A stretch of DNA of 64,000 nucleotides from positions 7,045,256 through 7,109,255 of the forward strand of contig OZ025883.1 in the NCBI GenBank assembly GCA_964019415.1. The letters are read 5' to 3'. The stretch is from Ianthella basta. Lineage: Eukaryota; Porifera; Demospongiae; Verongiida; Ianthellidae. The position numbers and the translations under genes are program-made. Positions 48,278-60,200 of the stretch are shown piece after piece (the stretch's first letter is position 1; every line of letters begins with the position of its first letter). The notes below the pieces were generated by a model, which worked only from the letters and a program-made list of their open reading frames with translations, had not been told where the DNA came from and did no database searches.

Positions 48278-48867
48278 TTAAGTAATAATAATACTGGCTG
48301 TGTCCATCCTATGGTGTCCCAGGTATACATGTGAGCCATTGTCTGGCAGTGAAGGAACAGTTTATGTAGAGTATGTTCATGAAGAGATATGGTCATGACT
48401 TGCATGTGGTTGACATACAATACCATACAAGAACAGCCATCTTCCCCTCTCACCTCTCGCCCCCTTCCCTCCTACCCCTCCCCCTCTTCCCCTACCATGC
48501 CTCCTTGTCTGTACAAGAACAGCCATCCGATTGGTGCTCTTTGTAGTTGTTTGCAGGTCATGCATTATGTTGCTTGGTCTCTCCCCAAAGTGAGTGTGTG
48601 GGCTGGTGCTAATGGACCTACCTACTACCACTGCAGTACACAACTCAGTCCATTCAGTGCCAGAGCCTAATATGGTAATGGTTTTCTATTGCCATATGCC
48701 ATATTCCTTGGTGACTTTCACTCGGTAGTGTCAGTTCCCTATGTTTGTAAGAGATGCATAAATCCTCCGGGGGATGCCATGTTCCCGGATGGTGAGTGTG
48801 CGGTCCCCTTGTGTGTTGATGTGTGTGGGAGGGGGGAGGAGGGAGATGTACATTGAGTGTACAGTAC
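48278..48867. other. Unique spacer, nothing recognised
   Basis: It contains a small CT-rich patch at 48440-48500 and, near 48785-48865, a second copy of the sequence that follows the FATC donor, without the exon itself. No gene. Confidence 0.4.
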
Positions 48868-49103
48868 CCTCTCACCCCTCCCACCCCTCCCACCTATCCC
48901 CTCTGCCCCTCCCACTTCTTCCCTCTGCCCCTCCCACCCCTCCCCCTCTGCCCCTCCCACCCCTCTCCCTCTGACCCCTCCCCCTCTGCCCCTCCCACCT
49001 CTCTCCATTTGCCCCTCCCACTCCTTTCCCTCTGCCCCTCCCATTCCTCCCATCTGCCCCTCCCATTCCTCCCCTCTGCCCCTCCCCCTCCTTTCTCCAG
49101 CTG
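48868..49103. repeat. Polypyrimidine satellite, short block
   Basis: Same CCTCTGCCCCTCCCACCCCT units as the FATC-linked blocks. It follows a truncated FATC downstream flank. Confidence 0.85.
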
Positions 49104-49208
49104 CTGTTAGTGTAGTGTGTGTTACAGTACTCCTCTTAATGCATGCTGTACAAGTCACTCACTGACTTAGTTGGAGTAGAATAATGCACTCTCTCATCTG
49201 TCTCCCCT

Positions 49209-49210
<2 letters not shown>

Positions 49211-49268
<58 letters not shown>
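49211..49268. repeat. (CA)n microsatellite
   Basis: A pure CA run, counterpart of 20957-21046. Confidence 0.95.
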
Positions 49269-49272
<4 letters not shown>

Positions 49273-50629
49273 GGTATTCATCCTTCTTGTCTGCTGACGT
49301 GGACATTAACACTAAATACATACTCTATCTAATTATGTATTGTAAATGAGTCATAATTAATTTCGGTATTAATTCAAGTGGAGTCTATTCATTAGAACAC
49401 ATGTCAGTGTAGTCTCCTGTTCAAGTGTTGCATGTCCTCAAGTGTGTGTGTAGGTGTGTGCATGGTGAGCTCCTGTGTGGTCTGTCATGTGACAGGACAC
49501 TGCTGTAACCACATGCATGGCAAGGACTGGGTAGTCTCCTGTTCTAGTGCTGCCCTGCGCATGTTATAATGACTTAGTCACTGAATGGCCTTGGCCACCT
49601 CAAGTGGCTTTAATTAGAACACAGTTTGCAGTGCTAGTAAGACAGTTGTTAGAGGAGGTGTAGACCTGTATGTCTGCTGTCAGTGGCAGTTCTGTGTGTG
49701 TCTAAACCTGAGGATGACAGGCATGTGGGCTGGTGCTGACTCTAGTTAGCCCATCTATGGTTAGCCTTACATCATGCAGTGTCCTGATGAGGACCCACCC
49801 CCTGTTGCCCAACAGTGCACCTAGCTATACGTGCACTGTTCAGACTGCAAGATGGTTTGGCCCTAGCTGAGATGGCCTTCTTCACTTGGCAATTGCAAAG
49901 CATAGCAAGACCTCACTCAACTGTTCAAACCGGACAACACACACAGGTGAACCCATACATGTTCCTGTTTACTGCATGGGTACAGGGAACAACTTGCAGG
50001 GATTCTCATTCCCTCATCTCATCTCCAGGCTTCCCCACCTGCCGCCATGAAGGGCTTCTGGTCAGCACAAGGAAGAAAACAGAATCCATATATGTTTCAA
50101 GGTGGGTGGCAATTGGTTGTGGAGAAGAATGATTGGAGGTGAGTGTGTGCATGGGGTGAGTGAGAGGGTGGGACCTGCATGGTGATGGGAGGTGGCTACA
50201 TGATTCTGTATACTGTTTGGTGTGTCTGTGTGTGTGTGACACTGTGTGTTTTACATGATTCTGATGTCGTGATTTAGTAGAGAGTCACAATGTCTCTTGC
50301 ATGCTATCCACATCTTAACTCTCCCTTCATGGTTACCACATATGGTGTGCATTGTGTACATCTGTACATGTGTGTGTATGTGTGTTGGATGTGCAGCATG
50401 CACTGTCATGCTGTCTTATGTGCAGTGTGTGTAGGTGCTCTGTAGTGCAGTGTCATCACTGCAGCCACTTGATTGTCTACTTCTGTAGCTGTAATGTATC
50501 TTTCAATACTGATACTTCCTTTGACCAGGAGCAAGGTGTGGTGTGTGTGTGTGTGTGCAAGCTTATGCACACGTGTACACTGTGTGCCTCCAATGCCAGC
50601 CTTTTCCCTACTACACACTCTCATCACAG
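49269..50629. other. Spacer with unidentified sequence
   Basis: Up to about 49530 it matches 21050-21300. The remainder is unique. An open segment at 49815-50132 (LFRLQDGLALAEMAFFTWQL) has no recognised relative. Confidence 0.35.
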
Positions 50630-50689
50630 ACTAGCTACCGGGAGAGGAAGAAGATCATGTTGAATGTTGAGCACAGGCTCATGTTGCAG
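50630..50689 (+). pseudogene. mTOR kinase-domain exon fragment (YREKKK..NIEHRIML)
   Basis: Between a TCACAG acceptor and a GTGAGG donor it reads TSYRERKKIMLNVEHRLMLQ, matching mTOR DYREKKKILLNIEHRIMLR. In mTOR the next residues are MAPDYDHL, exactly what the fragments at 21979 and 55685 encode, so this exon once preceded them. It occurs only once in the window. Confidence 0.75.
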
Positions 50690-50843
50690 GTGAGGGAGTG
50701 TGGAGTGGGAGGGGCAAGGGATGGAAGGGGTGTGGATTGGTGACTTCTCTCAATGTGTGTGACCCCTGCAGCATGGCAAGGACTGTTGTGTGTACCACCA
50801 AAGGATAATGCAGTCACTGCTGTACATTTGTGTGTGCTGGTTG

Positions 50844-50875
50844 TGACGTCATTCGCGCGAGTGGGAGGCACTTCA
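50844..50875 (+). promoter_or_regulatory. Orphan copy of the ROCO promoter core
   Basis: The sequence from 50790 copies the flank between the YDHL fragment and the ROCO promoter, including TGACGTCA at 50844-50851 and TTCGCGCGAG. It is cut off at GGGAGGC, where a LINE fragment begins. No ROCO gene follows. Confidence 0.45.
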
Positions 50876-51190
50876 AGCACTTCAACTGTTGTCCCACACA
50901 CTCCAGGGCTTTACTACTCTTCAACCTCCTAATGCACTCCCGTACCTCGTCCACACTGATCTCCTCACTACACTCTGCAACCTGCATGGTCTGCATCCTG
51001 GTCCCCTCTCGGCCCCTCCCTGTGATCTGGTCCCTGAGCATTGTTGTCCTGGTCACTCTCTAGTAATGAGGCAAATTGCTCCTTCCATCTCATCCTGACC
51101 TCTTCTTCCTCACACAGTACTTGTCCACTGTCATCACAGACAATGGACAGGTACAGTGTGACCAGGTGAAGGGGCAGTGCACTTAATGCT
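50876..51190 (-). mobile_element. LINE reverse-transcriptase fragment
   Basis: On the minus strand it reads VCDDSGQVLCEEEEVRMRWK, EQFASLLE and, after a frame change, EISVDEVRECIRRLKSSKAL. This is the typical start of a non-LTR retrotransposon RT region (DG-VLT-E-EI--RW-E-F--LL, then EV--AI--LK--KAPG). The GKAPG part is altered (SKALECV). It is a short, dead piece with at least one frameshift; the clade is not determined. Confidence 0.7.
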
Positions 51191-51709
51191 CCCTTGTGTG
51201 TTGAACATTCGCACAACTGGTTTCATCTTCCTGTCTCCACCCTCCCTCCATTTCCTCCCCTTCCTTCCCCTTCCCTCCCACTCCTCTCCCCTCCCTTCTG
51301 TAATGTAGTGGTCAATTGTCACACATCTTGTCCAACTCTGTCCTGCATTGTCTTGCAGTGGCTGTGTGTGTCATTGTGTGTGTATGTGCATGTGTTTGTA
51401 AGCACCACACTGTGTACATAGCAATGTGTGTGTTGTGTGTACATGAAGGTAGCAATGTGTGCACATTCCACACCACCAGGCCTGTCCACACTTCCAAGCT
51501 CTTTCCGTTCTCCTCAACCCGTCTTCAAACTGCCACACCTCCATTGCCTGTTTGTCAGGCACACTCAGTGACATGTATGTGACTGGACTCAGGCTCCCCC
51601 CACAATGCCATACATTCACCTAGTAATACATTATGTGAATTGTACATGTTTGGTTTCCAATCCACCCACTCTATTGTATGTGTTGTCTGTCTCCACTCCT
51701 CCCCTGCAG
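51191..51709. other. Spacer, counterpart of 17110-17506
   Basis: A CT-rich patch at 51240-51298 is followed by sequence identical in order to the other ELLN-exon upstream flanks. No gene. Confidence 0.4.
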
Positions 51710-52153
51710 TGAGCTGTTGAATGTGTCCTTTGTCTCCTGCTGGATGGAACTGGGGACAGCTCAGAAGGAGGACTTGGTGGTCAATCTGAAGCTGGCTCTC
51801 TCTGTCCCCAACATCCCTAAGATCACACCGACACTCCTCAACCTTGCAGAGTTTAAGGAACACTCTAAGGTGGCCTCTGTAAGGTGGGCTCTTACTGAGT
51901 GTGCTCTTATTGGGTGTGCTCTTATTGTGTTGTCTTTGGTGTGCTTTAACTATAGGCAGTGGGCCTATATTAGTAGCGTTACTATAGAGCATGTCCACTG
52001 ATTGTAGCCCCTCCCCCAGGGTCACCTGACACTGAACCCCGCCCTCCTGGGGGAGTGTCCCTAGAACTGCCGAGCGTATGCCAAGGCCCTCCACTACAAG
52101 GAAGTGGAGTTCCACAAGGGACCCAACACCAAGATCATGGAGTCCTTCATCAG
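51710..52153 (+). pseudogene. mTOR-derived exon pair ([11 protein letters not shown] / AKALHYKE), copy 3
   Basis: Exons 51710-51878 and 52020-52153 are almost identical to copy 2 at 45028-45471, including LGECP, stop, NCRAYAKALHYKE. The donor after ATCAG has changed from GTGAGA to AGGAGA, so the second exon could no longer be spliced. Confidence 0.85.
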
Positions 52154-52754
52154 AGGAGAGGGAGGTGTGTGTGTGTGGTGTGCACTGTGTGTTTATGTAT
52201 GTGTACATGTTTGTGTGTGGGAAGGAGTGTGTTTAGGAACACAGTTTGGTGCTCTTGTTCCCATTTCCAGTTTTGTCTGTCACACACACACACACACACA
52301 CACACAACTATAGCTACACTCACATGTAGTGTGCTGGTTGGGAGGGAGAAACTCTTCTTGAAGCTCTAGTGTGCACAGTTGTGATGTGGTTTCAGGGAAA
52401 GAGTGGTTTTGGTGTGTATGGAAGGTGTGTGTGCACACAAGATAGTCTTTTGTGTGTAGTTGACTATAGTCCATTGTAGGCATTGTCTGTGGTCAGTGCT
52501 CACCTCACGACTGGTGAGCAAGTGCACTGGAGTGTGTGTGACCTTGTCAGCTGAGGCAGTGCTGACCAGCACACAAGGGGATCAGATTACATGGTCACCT
52601 TTCATGGGGGAATTCCCTTACTAAGTGTTGGTGTATTGTACATTCCAGTCATGAGGTGTGACTGGAAATGAAGTGAGAACTACACTTCACACATTAGCCA
52701 TGTTTGAGTACACTAAACTACATGATGTTGAGCATGTGACAGTCATGTGACTTT
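52154..52754. other. Spacer, counterpart of 17951-18600
   Basis: GT/CA-rich, no gene recognised. Confidence 0.4.
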
Positions 52755-53052
52755 ACAATGTGTGTAGACTCACTCCACACAGTGTGTGTATGTGAGTGAA
52801 TGTTTACCTCATGTCCTGTGTGTGGTGTGATCTGGTCCAGTGTCACTCCACACAGTGTGTGTATGTGAGTGTAGTGTTTACCTCATGTCCTGTGTGTGGT
52901 GTGGTCTGGTCCAGTGTCACTCCACACAGTGTGTGTATGTGAGTGTAGTGTTTACCTCATGTCCTGTGTGTGGTGTGGTCTGGTCCAGTGTCACTCCACA
53001 CAGTGTGTGTATGTGAGTGTAGTGTTTACCTCATGTCCTGTGTGTGGTGTAT
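52755..53052. repeat. 74-bp tandem repeat, about four units
   Basis: TCTGGTCCAGTGTCACTCCA recurs at 52831, 52905 and 52979 (74-bp period) with TGTTTACCTCATGTCCTGTG in each unit. A single unit is present at 18600-18680 and one at 46150-46225, so the array grew only here. Confidence 0.85.
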
Positions 53053-53152
53053 GATTGTGTGTGTTTCCTTCACTGTACAATAGATAGGTATGTGACATTC
53101 CATTTGTGTGTCCACCTGTGTGTTTCCATCCCTATCCCAACCCAGTTGTGTC

Positions 53153-53262
53153 AGTTGAGTGGAGTGGTTGTGTCAGCTTGGAGTGGAGCTGCTGAAGGAG
53201 TCCCCTAGCCCCACCCTGCGTTCCTGTTGGACTCTTGCTAAAACGTACAAGTCACTTCCTCA
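53153..53262 (+). pseudogene. mTOR-derived exon, 5'-truncated copy f
   Basis: It keeps VEWLCQLGVELLKESPSP and part of SCW-LA, ends in TCACTTCCTCA|GTGAGT and has lost its first codons (RISKND). Counterpart of the displaced exon at 18683. Confidence 0.75.
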
Positions 53263-53377
53263 GTGAGTGGTGTGTGTGAGTGTGCACGGGTGAGAGTGAC
53301 TGGTGAGTGCTTGAGTGGGTGAGTGGCCGTACATTGGCCACTCCCATCTCCCCTAACTTTTTGCTTCCCTGGCCTCT

Positions 53378-53530
53378 GCCACTCCTTCCTCCCCTCCTCC
53401 TCAGCCTCCTCTCTGCCCCTCCCTCTTCTGCCCCTCCCTCTCTGCCCCTCCTCCTCCCGTATCCATCCCTACTTCCCCCAACTCTCCCTCTGCCCCTCCC
53501 CAGTCCACCCCCGTTGCCCCTCCCTCCATG
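53378..53530. repeat. CT-rich block upstream of FATC exon copy 3
   Basis: A polypyrimidine patch similar to 18880-19065; length differs. Confidence 0.7.
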
Positions 53531-53598
53531 GATAAGTATAGTCAGTTGTTGCCATGGTGACTTGTCCTTCATCACATGACCTGCTTCCTGTTCCTCAG

Positions 53599-53704
53599 GT
53601 AACGACTTCCTCCATGAGAAGGGCATTGATGTGTGTCGTCAAGTGCAGCTGCTGATTGATCAAGCCACTTCACATGAGAACCTCTGCCAGTGCTACATCG
53701 GATG
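53599..53704 (+). pseudogene. mTOR FATC-domain exon, copy 3
   Basis: It reads [20 protein letters not shown] and [15 protein letters not shown], with one P-to-L change against copy 1. It is open and flanked by intact splice sites, but without the terminal exon. Confidence 0.8.
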
Positions 53705-53827
53705 GTGAGTGTGTGGTCCCCTTGTGTGTTGATGTGTGTGGGAGGGGGGAGGAGGGAGATGTACACTGAGTGTACAGTGGGTAGCTGGTCATTGACTGGT
53801 GCCATGTAGTTAGTGTATTGTACGTTA

Positions 53828-54538
53828 CACCTCCCTCCTCCTCTACCCCTCCCACCTCTCCGCTCTGTCCCTCCCTCCCCTCCACCTTCCTCCTCCCCCT
53901 CCTCACCTCCCATCCTTTCCCCTCCCACCCCTCCCCCTCTGCCCCATCTCACCCCTCCCCCTCTACTCCTCCCACCCCTCTCCCTCTGCCCCTCCCACCC
54001 CTCCCCACTGCCCCTCCCACCCCTTCCCCTCAGCCACTTATCCATCACCCTCTGCCCCTCACCCTTCTCTGCCCCTCCCACCCCTCTCCTCTGACCCTCC
54101 CACCTCTCCCCTCCCCCTCCCTCCCCCTCCTCACCTCCCACCCCTCCCACCCCTCCCACCCTTCTCCCTCCCACCACTCCCCATCCCCCTCCCATCCCTC
54201 CCCTCCTCCCTACCACCCCTCCCCTCTCCCCCTCTCCCCCTCCCACTCCTCCCCCTCTGCCCCTCCCACCCCTCCTCCTCTACCCCTTCTAACCCTTCCC
54301 CTCTGCCCCTTCCACTTCCCCTCTACCCCTCCCACCCCTCCCCTCTCCCACTCCTCCCCCTCTGCCCCTCCTACCCCTCCCCCTCTGCCCCTCCCATCCC
54401 TCCCCTCCTCCCTACCACCCCTGCCCTCTCCCCCTCCCACTCCTCCCCCTCTGCCCCTCCCATCCCTCCCCTCCTCCCTACCACCCCTCCCCCTCTACTC
54501 CTCCCACCCCTCCCCCTCTGCCCCTTCCTCTCCTTTCT
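53828..54538. repeat. Polypyrimidine satellite, 0.7 kb, after FATC exon copy 3
   Basis: CCCCTCCCACCCCTCCCCCT units with CCTCCTCCCTACCACC variants. About half the length of the block at 19360-20850. Confidence 0.9.
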
Positions 54539-54652
54539 CCAGCTGCTGTTAGTGTAGTGTGTGTTACAGTACTCCTCTTCATGCATGCTGTACAAGTCAC
54601 TCACTGACTTAGTTGGAGTGAAATAATGCACTCTCTCATCTGTCACCCCTGT

Positions 54653-54654
<2 letters not shown>

Positions 54655-54691
<37 letters not shown>

Positions 54692-54830
54692 ATTATATCT
54701 AATGATTATTTATTATTATATCTAATTGTATATTATATCTAATTATTATTTATTATTATTATAACTAATTGTATATTATTAATTATATATTATTTCTAAT
54801 TATATAATTCTATCTAATTAGGTATTGTAA
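54655..54830. repeat. (CA)n run followed by AT-rich ATTATATCTAATT repeat
   Basis: A CA run to about 54690 is followed by irregular repeats of TATATCTAATT and ATTATTTATT. The sister copies have a single TCTATCTAATTATG here, so the AT-rich array is a local expansion. Confidence 0.85.
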
Positions 54831-55684
54831 ATGAGTCATAATTCATTTTGGTATTAATTCAAGTGGAGTTTATTCATTAGAACACATGTCAGTGTAGTCT
54901 CCTGTTCAAGTGTTGCATGTCCTCAAGTGTGTGTGTAGGTGTGTGCATGGTGAGCTCCTGTGTGGCCTGTCATGTGACAGGACACTGCTGTAACCACATG
55001 CATGGCAAGGACTGGGTAGTGTAAACAGAGGTGGGTGTTGTAAGGATGTCAGTTATCATAGTGGAGGGAAGTAGAGGGTGGGTCATGTGAACAGGTGCAT
55101 GGACTCCCAGGGCTCCTTTGGGATTAGTTAGTGCAAACAGACACCTCTAATTATCTCTGTTGTGCTAGCTCTCACATCAGGTCACTCTAGTCAGGAGGTG
55201 AATGCACACAGACTCCCCCTCTGGCCCCATTTGGAGAGGTCAGTCCAAGTAATGCAGACACCCCACACTCCCCTAGCTCACACAGCAGACCACTTCACTC
55301 TTCTGACCAACTCCCATGCACCCATCACTCAGTCATGGACCAGATACATCACATCCAATGTACCCTTAGACCTGCACTGTTAACACACACACATGTACAG
55401 TCCACCGCTCACCCAATGTGGGCAGGAGTGTGTGTGTCTACTTGCACTCACCCTACAAAGTGCACAGTGTCCACTGTGTACGGCATGAGCTGGTGTGGTA
55501 GACAGTGAAGGGACAGGTGGACAACGTGTACTTGGATGGAACAGCAGTGGAAGAATTGCGTATTATTTACACAATCATGTTTTTTGTTCTGAAAGGAGCT
55601 TGAGTTATGAAGATCTCCATCTGACACAAGAGTAGCTATTTCACCCTACACACCCTCTCCCCATCTTGTCCTGCCCACCCTCAG
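54831..55684. other. Spacer, counterpart of 21110-21978
   Basis: Nearly identical to the first copy, no gene recognised. Confidence 0.4.
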
Positions 55685-55778
55685 ATGTTGGCTGACTAGC
55701 TATGACCACTTGTCTCTGCTGCAGAAGGTGGAGGTGTTTGAGCACACACTGGAGAGCACTCAGGATGAACTCCAGTAG
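55685..55778 (+). pseudogene. mTOR kinase-domain exon fragment (YDHL..VEVFEHTLE), copy 2
   Basis: Same sequence, TAGC insertion and terminal stop as 21979-22072. It again lies directly upstream of a ROCO promoter (copy 3). Confidence 0.8.
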
Positions 55779-55852
55779 TTACAACCTGTGACACTGTTGT
55801 GTGTATCACCAAAGGACACTGCAGTCACTGCTGTACATGTGTGTGCTGATTG

Positions 55853-56008
55853 TGACGTCATTCGCGCGTGGGAGGCGCGGGTAAAATTGTTGTGGTCGTC
55901 TTTCGTTGCCAATCTGACTCAGTGCTAAAAGTAGAGTTTTGGTAGAGTTTGTTTGAGTCGTTCTCGACTGGCCAGGCAGCCTTGGGCCTGCCAGGTGGCT
56001 TCGTGGAG
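55853..56008 (+). promoter_or_regulatory. Promoter region and first non-coding exon of ROCO copy 3
   Basis: TGACGTCA at 55853-55860 is followed by TTCGCGCGTGGGAGGCG. The first exon ends TCGTGGAG before GTAAGT at 56009. It is shorter than in copy 2, where about 40 extra bases follow the CRE-type site. Confidence 0.5.
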
Positions 56009-56210
56009 GTAAGTCCTTTTGCAAGTGGTTTGTGTGGAGTGGCTTGTTTGCTGTTCAGGAAGCGTTCAAGAGAGCAAATCTAGCTACAGTTCACTAGCTA
56101 GCTAATGGCTGTCAAGTAGTTAGCTAAGTCCTCGTAATTCCCGTAGTCCCGTAATTTCTAGCTGCTTCAACTGCTCATTTAGCTACAAATCTTTCCCATC
56201 TTTCATGCAG

Positions 56211-56865
56211 GTCACTCTCTCTCCACCGCCTTTTAACAGTAGTGCCCGGCCACAGACCAGACGGCCCAGTCTGTCTTGCACCAGCTCAGCCAACTGACAC
56301 CTTCCCGTGCACACTCCTCCGACAGAGGAAGCATTGCGTCCCTTCAACACCAGGTTAACAGTTAACAGCAGCCTCGTAACTGACGCCTTCCTGTACGCAC
56401 TCCAGCTACAGAGGAAGCGCTGCGTCTCTTCAGCACTCAGTTAACAGTTGACAGCAGCCTCGCTGGAAATTCACACCGTTCGTTCCACCGTCATCAACAG
56501 CGCCGTCCAGCCGAACACTTCAACACTCCTTCCTCCTTAACGCCTCGCCTCCTCCACGACCAACACACTCAACTCACCCCCCTACAGCTCAGTCTCTCGC
56601 AAGTAGCCCTCCGCATCCGACTGACTCTTCACCGTATTCGCTCCTCCATTTAGCTATTATCACCGTCCATTATCACCGTCTGGTTTCCCCCGTTCACCGT
56701 CCTGCTCAACACCTCCACACGCCTCCCTCCTTACCGCCTCGCCTCCTCCACCAACCACCAGCAGCTGCAACTCTCCGCTCCTTCCTCACGCGACGGCCGA
56801 CAGTAGCAGCCAATACCCCTGCCCTCCTCCCTCCCTAGCGCCTCAGCCCAACACCTCTCCAACTG
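56211..56865 (+). other. Second 5' UTR exon of ROCO copy 3
   Basis: CATGCAG acceptor and ACTG|GTGAGT donor, matching 22548-23195. The next intron ends at 57234, 40 nt before the start codon. Confidence 0.55.
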
Positions 56866-57274
56866 GTGAGTGCTCTTATACTGTATTGCAGTAGTGCATC
56901 CAACACATGTGGTGCTGTAGGTGGGTGAACCTGTGCCCTAGCTGGAGCTTTGAATGGTAGCTAGTAGCCTGCGCGTGAAGGGGCTGTACTCAAGGTGGAT
57001 CTAGCAGGGGCTACTATTGGCCTCAGGCCCCTCCTTCCTTAGCCTATTGGTATAGATGGAGCAAGTTAAGATGGCTTGTAGCACATGTTGAGTCATTTGG
57101 AGTCATTAGCAGTAAATTGTAGGCAGTTCTAGTAATGAACCATATTGTTTAGTAGTCAGGCATTTTGTGAGGCATTTTGTCTCTCTGCGTGTGAAGTTGT
57201 TGATCCAACAAGTGGTTCATTGTGTCTTCTGTAGGTCACATCTTCACTTGTTCTTGTATTAGAGAGAATTGGAG

Positions 57275-60200
57275 ATGGCTCTTTTGAGTGCTTGTGAAGA
57301 GGGTGACTTGTTCAAAGTGAGGCAGTTAATTAAAGAGGGCTGTGATGTGAACACCAGAGGTGAGCATGGCACAACACCTTTAATAGTGGCAGCTATTGGG
57401 GGTCACAACCAAGTGGTGGAGGAGCTCATTAGAAAAGGAGCTCGTGTGAATGTAAAGAGCAATACTCAACGAACTGCCCTTTGGTATGCCAGCTGTAATG
57501 GTCATTGCAGTGTTGTGAAAACACTGTGTGCAGCTGGTGCAGACACCAATGTACAAGATCAATGGGGACTGACCCCTTTGATGTGTGCAGCTTGGAGGGG
57601 TAGGGATGAAATAGTGTGTGAACTGATTAGAGCAGGTGCTAGTGTGAATGTTGTCACTAGCAGTGAGGGGTTGGGGGTAGCTGCTGGCTCAACAGCCCTG
57701 CATTTTGCTGCTGACAAGAATTGCAGTGCTGTGAAAAGACTGTGTGCAGCTGGTGCAGACACCAATGTACAAAATCAAGAGGGAGTGACCCCTTTGATGA
57801 GGGCAGTTAAAAGGGGTAGTGATGAAATAGTGTGTGAACTGATTAGAGCAGGTGCTAGTGTGAATGTACAATATCAAGAGGGACACACCCCTTTGATGTG
57901 GGCAGCTGAGAAGGGTAGTGATGAAATAGTGTGTGAACTGATTAGAGCAGGTGCTAGTGTAAATGTTGTCACTAGCAGTGAGTGGTGGGAGGGGCTAGCT
58001 GCTGGCTCAACAGCCCTGCATTATGCTGCTGCATGCAATCATATTAAATGCGGGGTTCTCCTCGTTGAGGCAGGAGCAGATATGACAGTCAGGAACAAGG
58101 AATCCAAATCTCCCCTGGACCTTGCATCAGGTAACTTCCAACAAACTATTCGACAGGCACAGTCTTTCTCTACAAAGCGCATTGTAGCAGTAATTGGCAA
58201 TGCTGAACACGGCAAGAGTACACTGATAGCAGCTCTGCAAGTCGAGGGCAAAAACATTTTCATGAGGTTTGTCAACAAGTTCACACAAGTGCAGGACATC
58301 AGACAACGAACAGCTGGAATTGAAGCAATCCAGTTCTCCAGTCGTAAGTATGGACAGACATTGTTCTACGACTTTGCCGGTCAGGCTGATTACCATGGCC
58401 CTCATCAGTCCTTCCTGGAGGCCATCCTGAGCAAGCCAGGAGTGTCAGTGACCCTGTTACTTCTGGTAAAGGTAACTGATGAGGAAGGCATCATAACACA
58501 GCAGATCACTCGTTGGCTGCAACCTCTAGCTCTTACGTCAGCCCCATCCACTCCACAAGTGATCCTTGTTGGCAGTTTCCTTGACCGAGTAAAGTCCAAA
58601 GAGGAAGCAGCCGAGAAGCTGCTACGATGCACTCAGTCAGTGCATGAGTTACCTTTCAACATCCAGGGTCCCTGTCTCCTGGACTGCCGCAAGCCTGAAT
58701 CTGAGGGTATCAATCAGATTTGCACCTTGTTTCAAGAGGCTCAACCTCTCTGGTTGAACTCTGATAGTCTCTCGTACAACCTTCGGTGGGTCCTAGTGCA
58801 AGTGCAGAAAGCGTTCTCTGTTCCGGCCATCACACTACACACCTTCCAGGCATGGCTATTGGCGAATGCTGAGCTGCTCTCCAGGAACTTACCTCCAGCC
58901 GTGGAGGTGTGTCGTGACCTAACAGCAGTTGGTCACGCCCTCTTTCTACCCAACAAGCTGGACCCCTCCCAAAGTTGGCTAATCTTGGACCTCCAAGCTG
59001 TTCTCCACAACGTGTATGGCACCCTGTTTAGTGAGTCCCAGGGCAAGGTCAACCAGTTTGGTCTCCTCCACTGCAGTCAGCTGGCTGAGCTGTTTCCCAA
59101 GTTGGATCCAACAATGACCCAACAGGTCCTTATCAGCCTCAATTTCTGCATCCAGGTTGATTCAAGGATACTACGAGAAGACCTCGTGAAGCTAACTGCT
59201 GGTACTGAAGGTGAGGGATGGCTGTACTTCCCTGCTCTGGTGTCGGCCCAACCAAGCGATATCTTCCCAAAGGATGCTGACCCACACCACCTCCAGTGGG
59301 TGTGCTGGCAACTGAGGACAGAGGAGAAGCACCTCATCTCAGCACATCTCCTCCAATCCATCATCCTCCGTCTTGCAGCAAATCACGTGTTCACCCACAA
59401 GTTATCCAGTGCGAGACAACACTGCTGCACTGTTTGGATAAACGGCCTTTCCTGGATGTCCATAACTGGTGTGGAGGTAGCGGTCCAGATTAGTGACAGC
59501 AGTGTGGTCCAGGTTGTTGGACGCAGCAAGGCAGGACCTGATAGACTGAGCCAATACGTGTCAACCATTGTCCGAGATGTCATCAAGACAACTACCCAGC
59601 TGTCACCGAAGCTGAAGGCCACATCCTACATCGTTCACCCGTACACACCCGCTATGTGGGAGGATACCAAAGCCCCTCCCCCTGACTCATTGTTTCCTGT
59701 TTTGAGCATCATCCGTTGCATCAGTGATGGAGGTGATCATGTCCCATCCCTGAAGCAAGTAAGCCGTCTTCCCATGTGTCTCACTGAGTTGTTTGGAGGC
59801 TGGTCTCCTTCTCTGTCAGTTGTTCAAGACATGGAGTATCAGACGGAGCCAGAGAGTGGTGAGTGTGTGTTCCTCTCCCTATAGGTATTCAATTTGGCTA
59901 TTCAGTCACTTCTTGTCTTTAAGAGTACCCAATGTGCTATTGATGTACATGTGATGGTAGGGACCATTTGATGTATATATATGTGTGTGTGTACATTATT
60001 TCATTGACTACTGTACATATACGTATGTCCCCTTTGTGTCCTTGCTCTACCCTACAGGAGCAGCCTCCTCAAGAGATCGGGGACGCAGAATTGTGCTCTG
60101 TCAGCCAGTGCACTCTGTGGGTAAGTCTCTCCATCCTCAGCATGGGTCTCTGAGGGTATGGGGCTACCTCACTGTGAGGGCACCTTGTGGGGTGGGAGGG

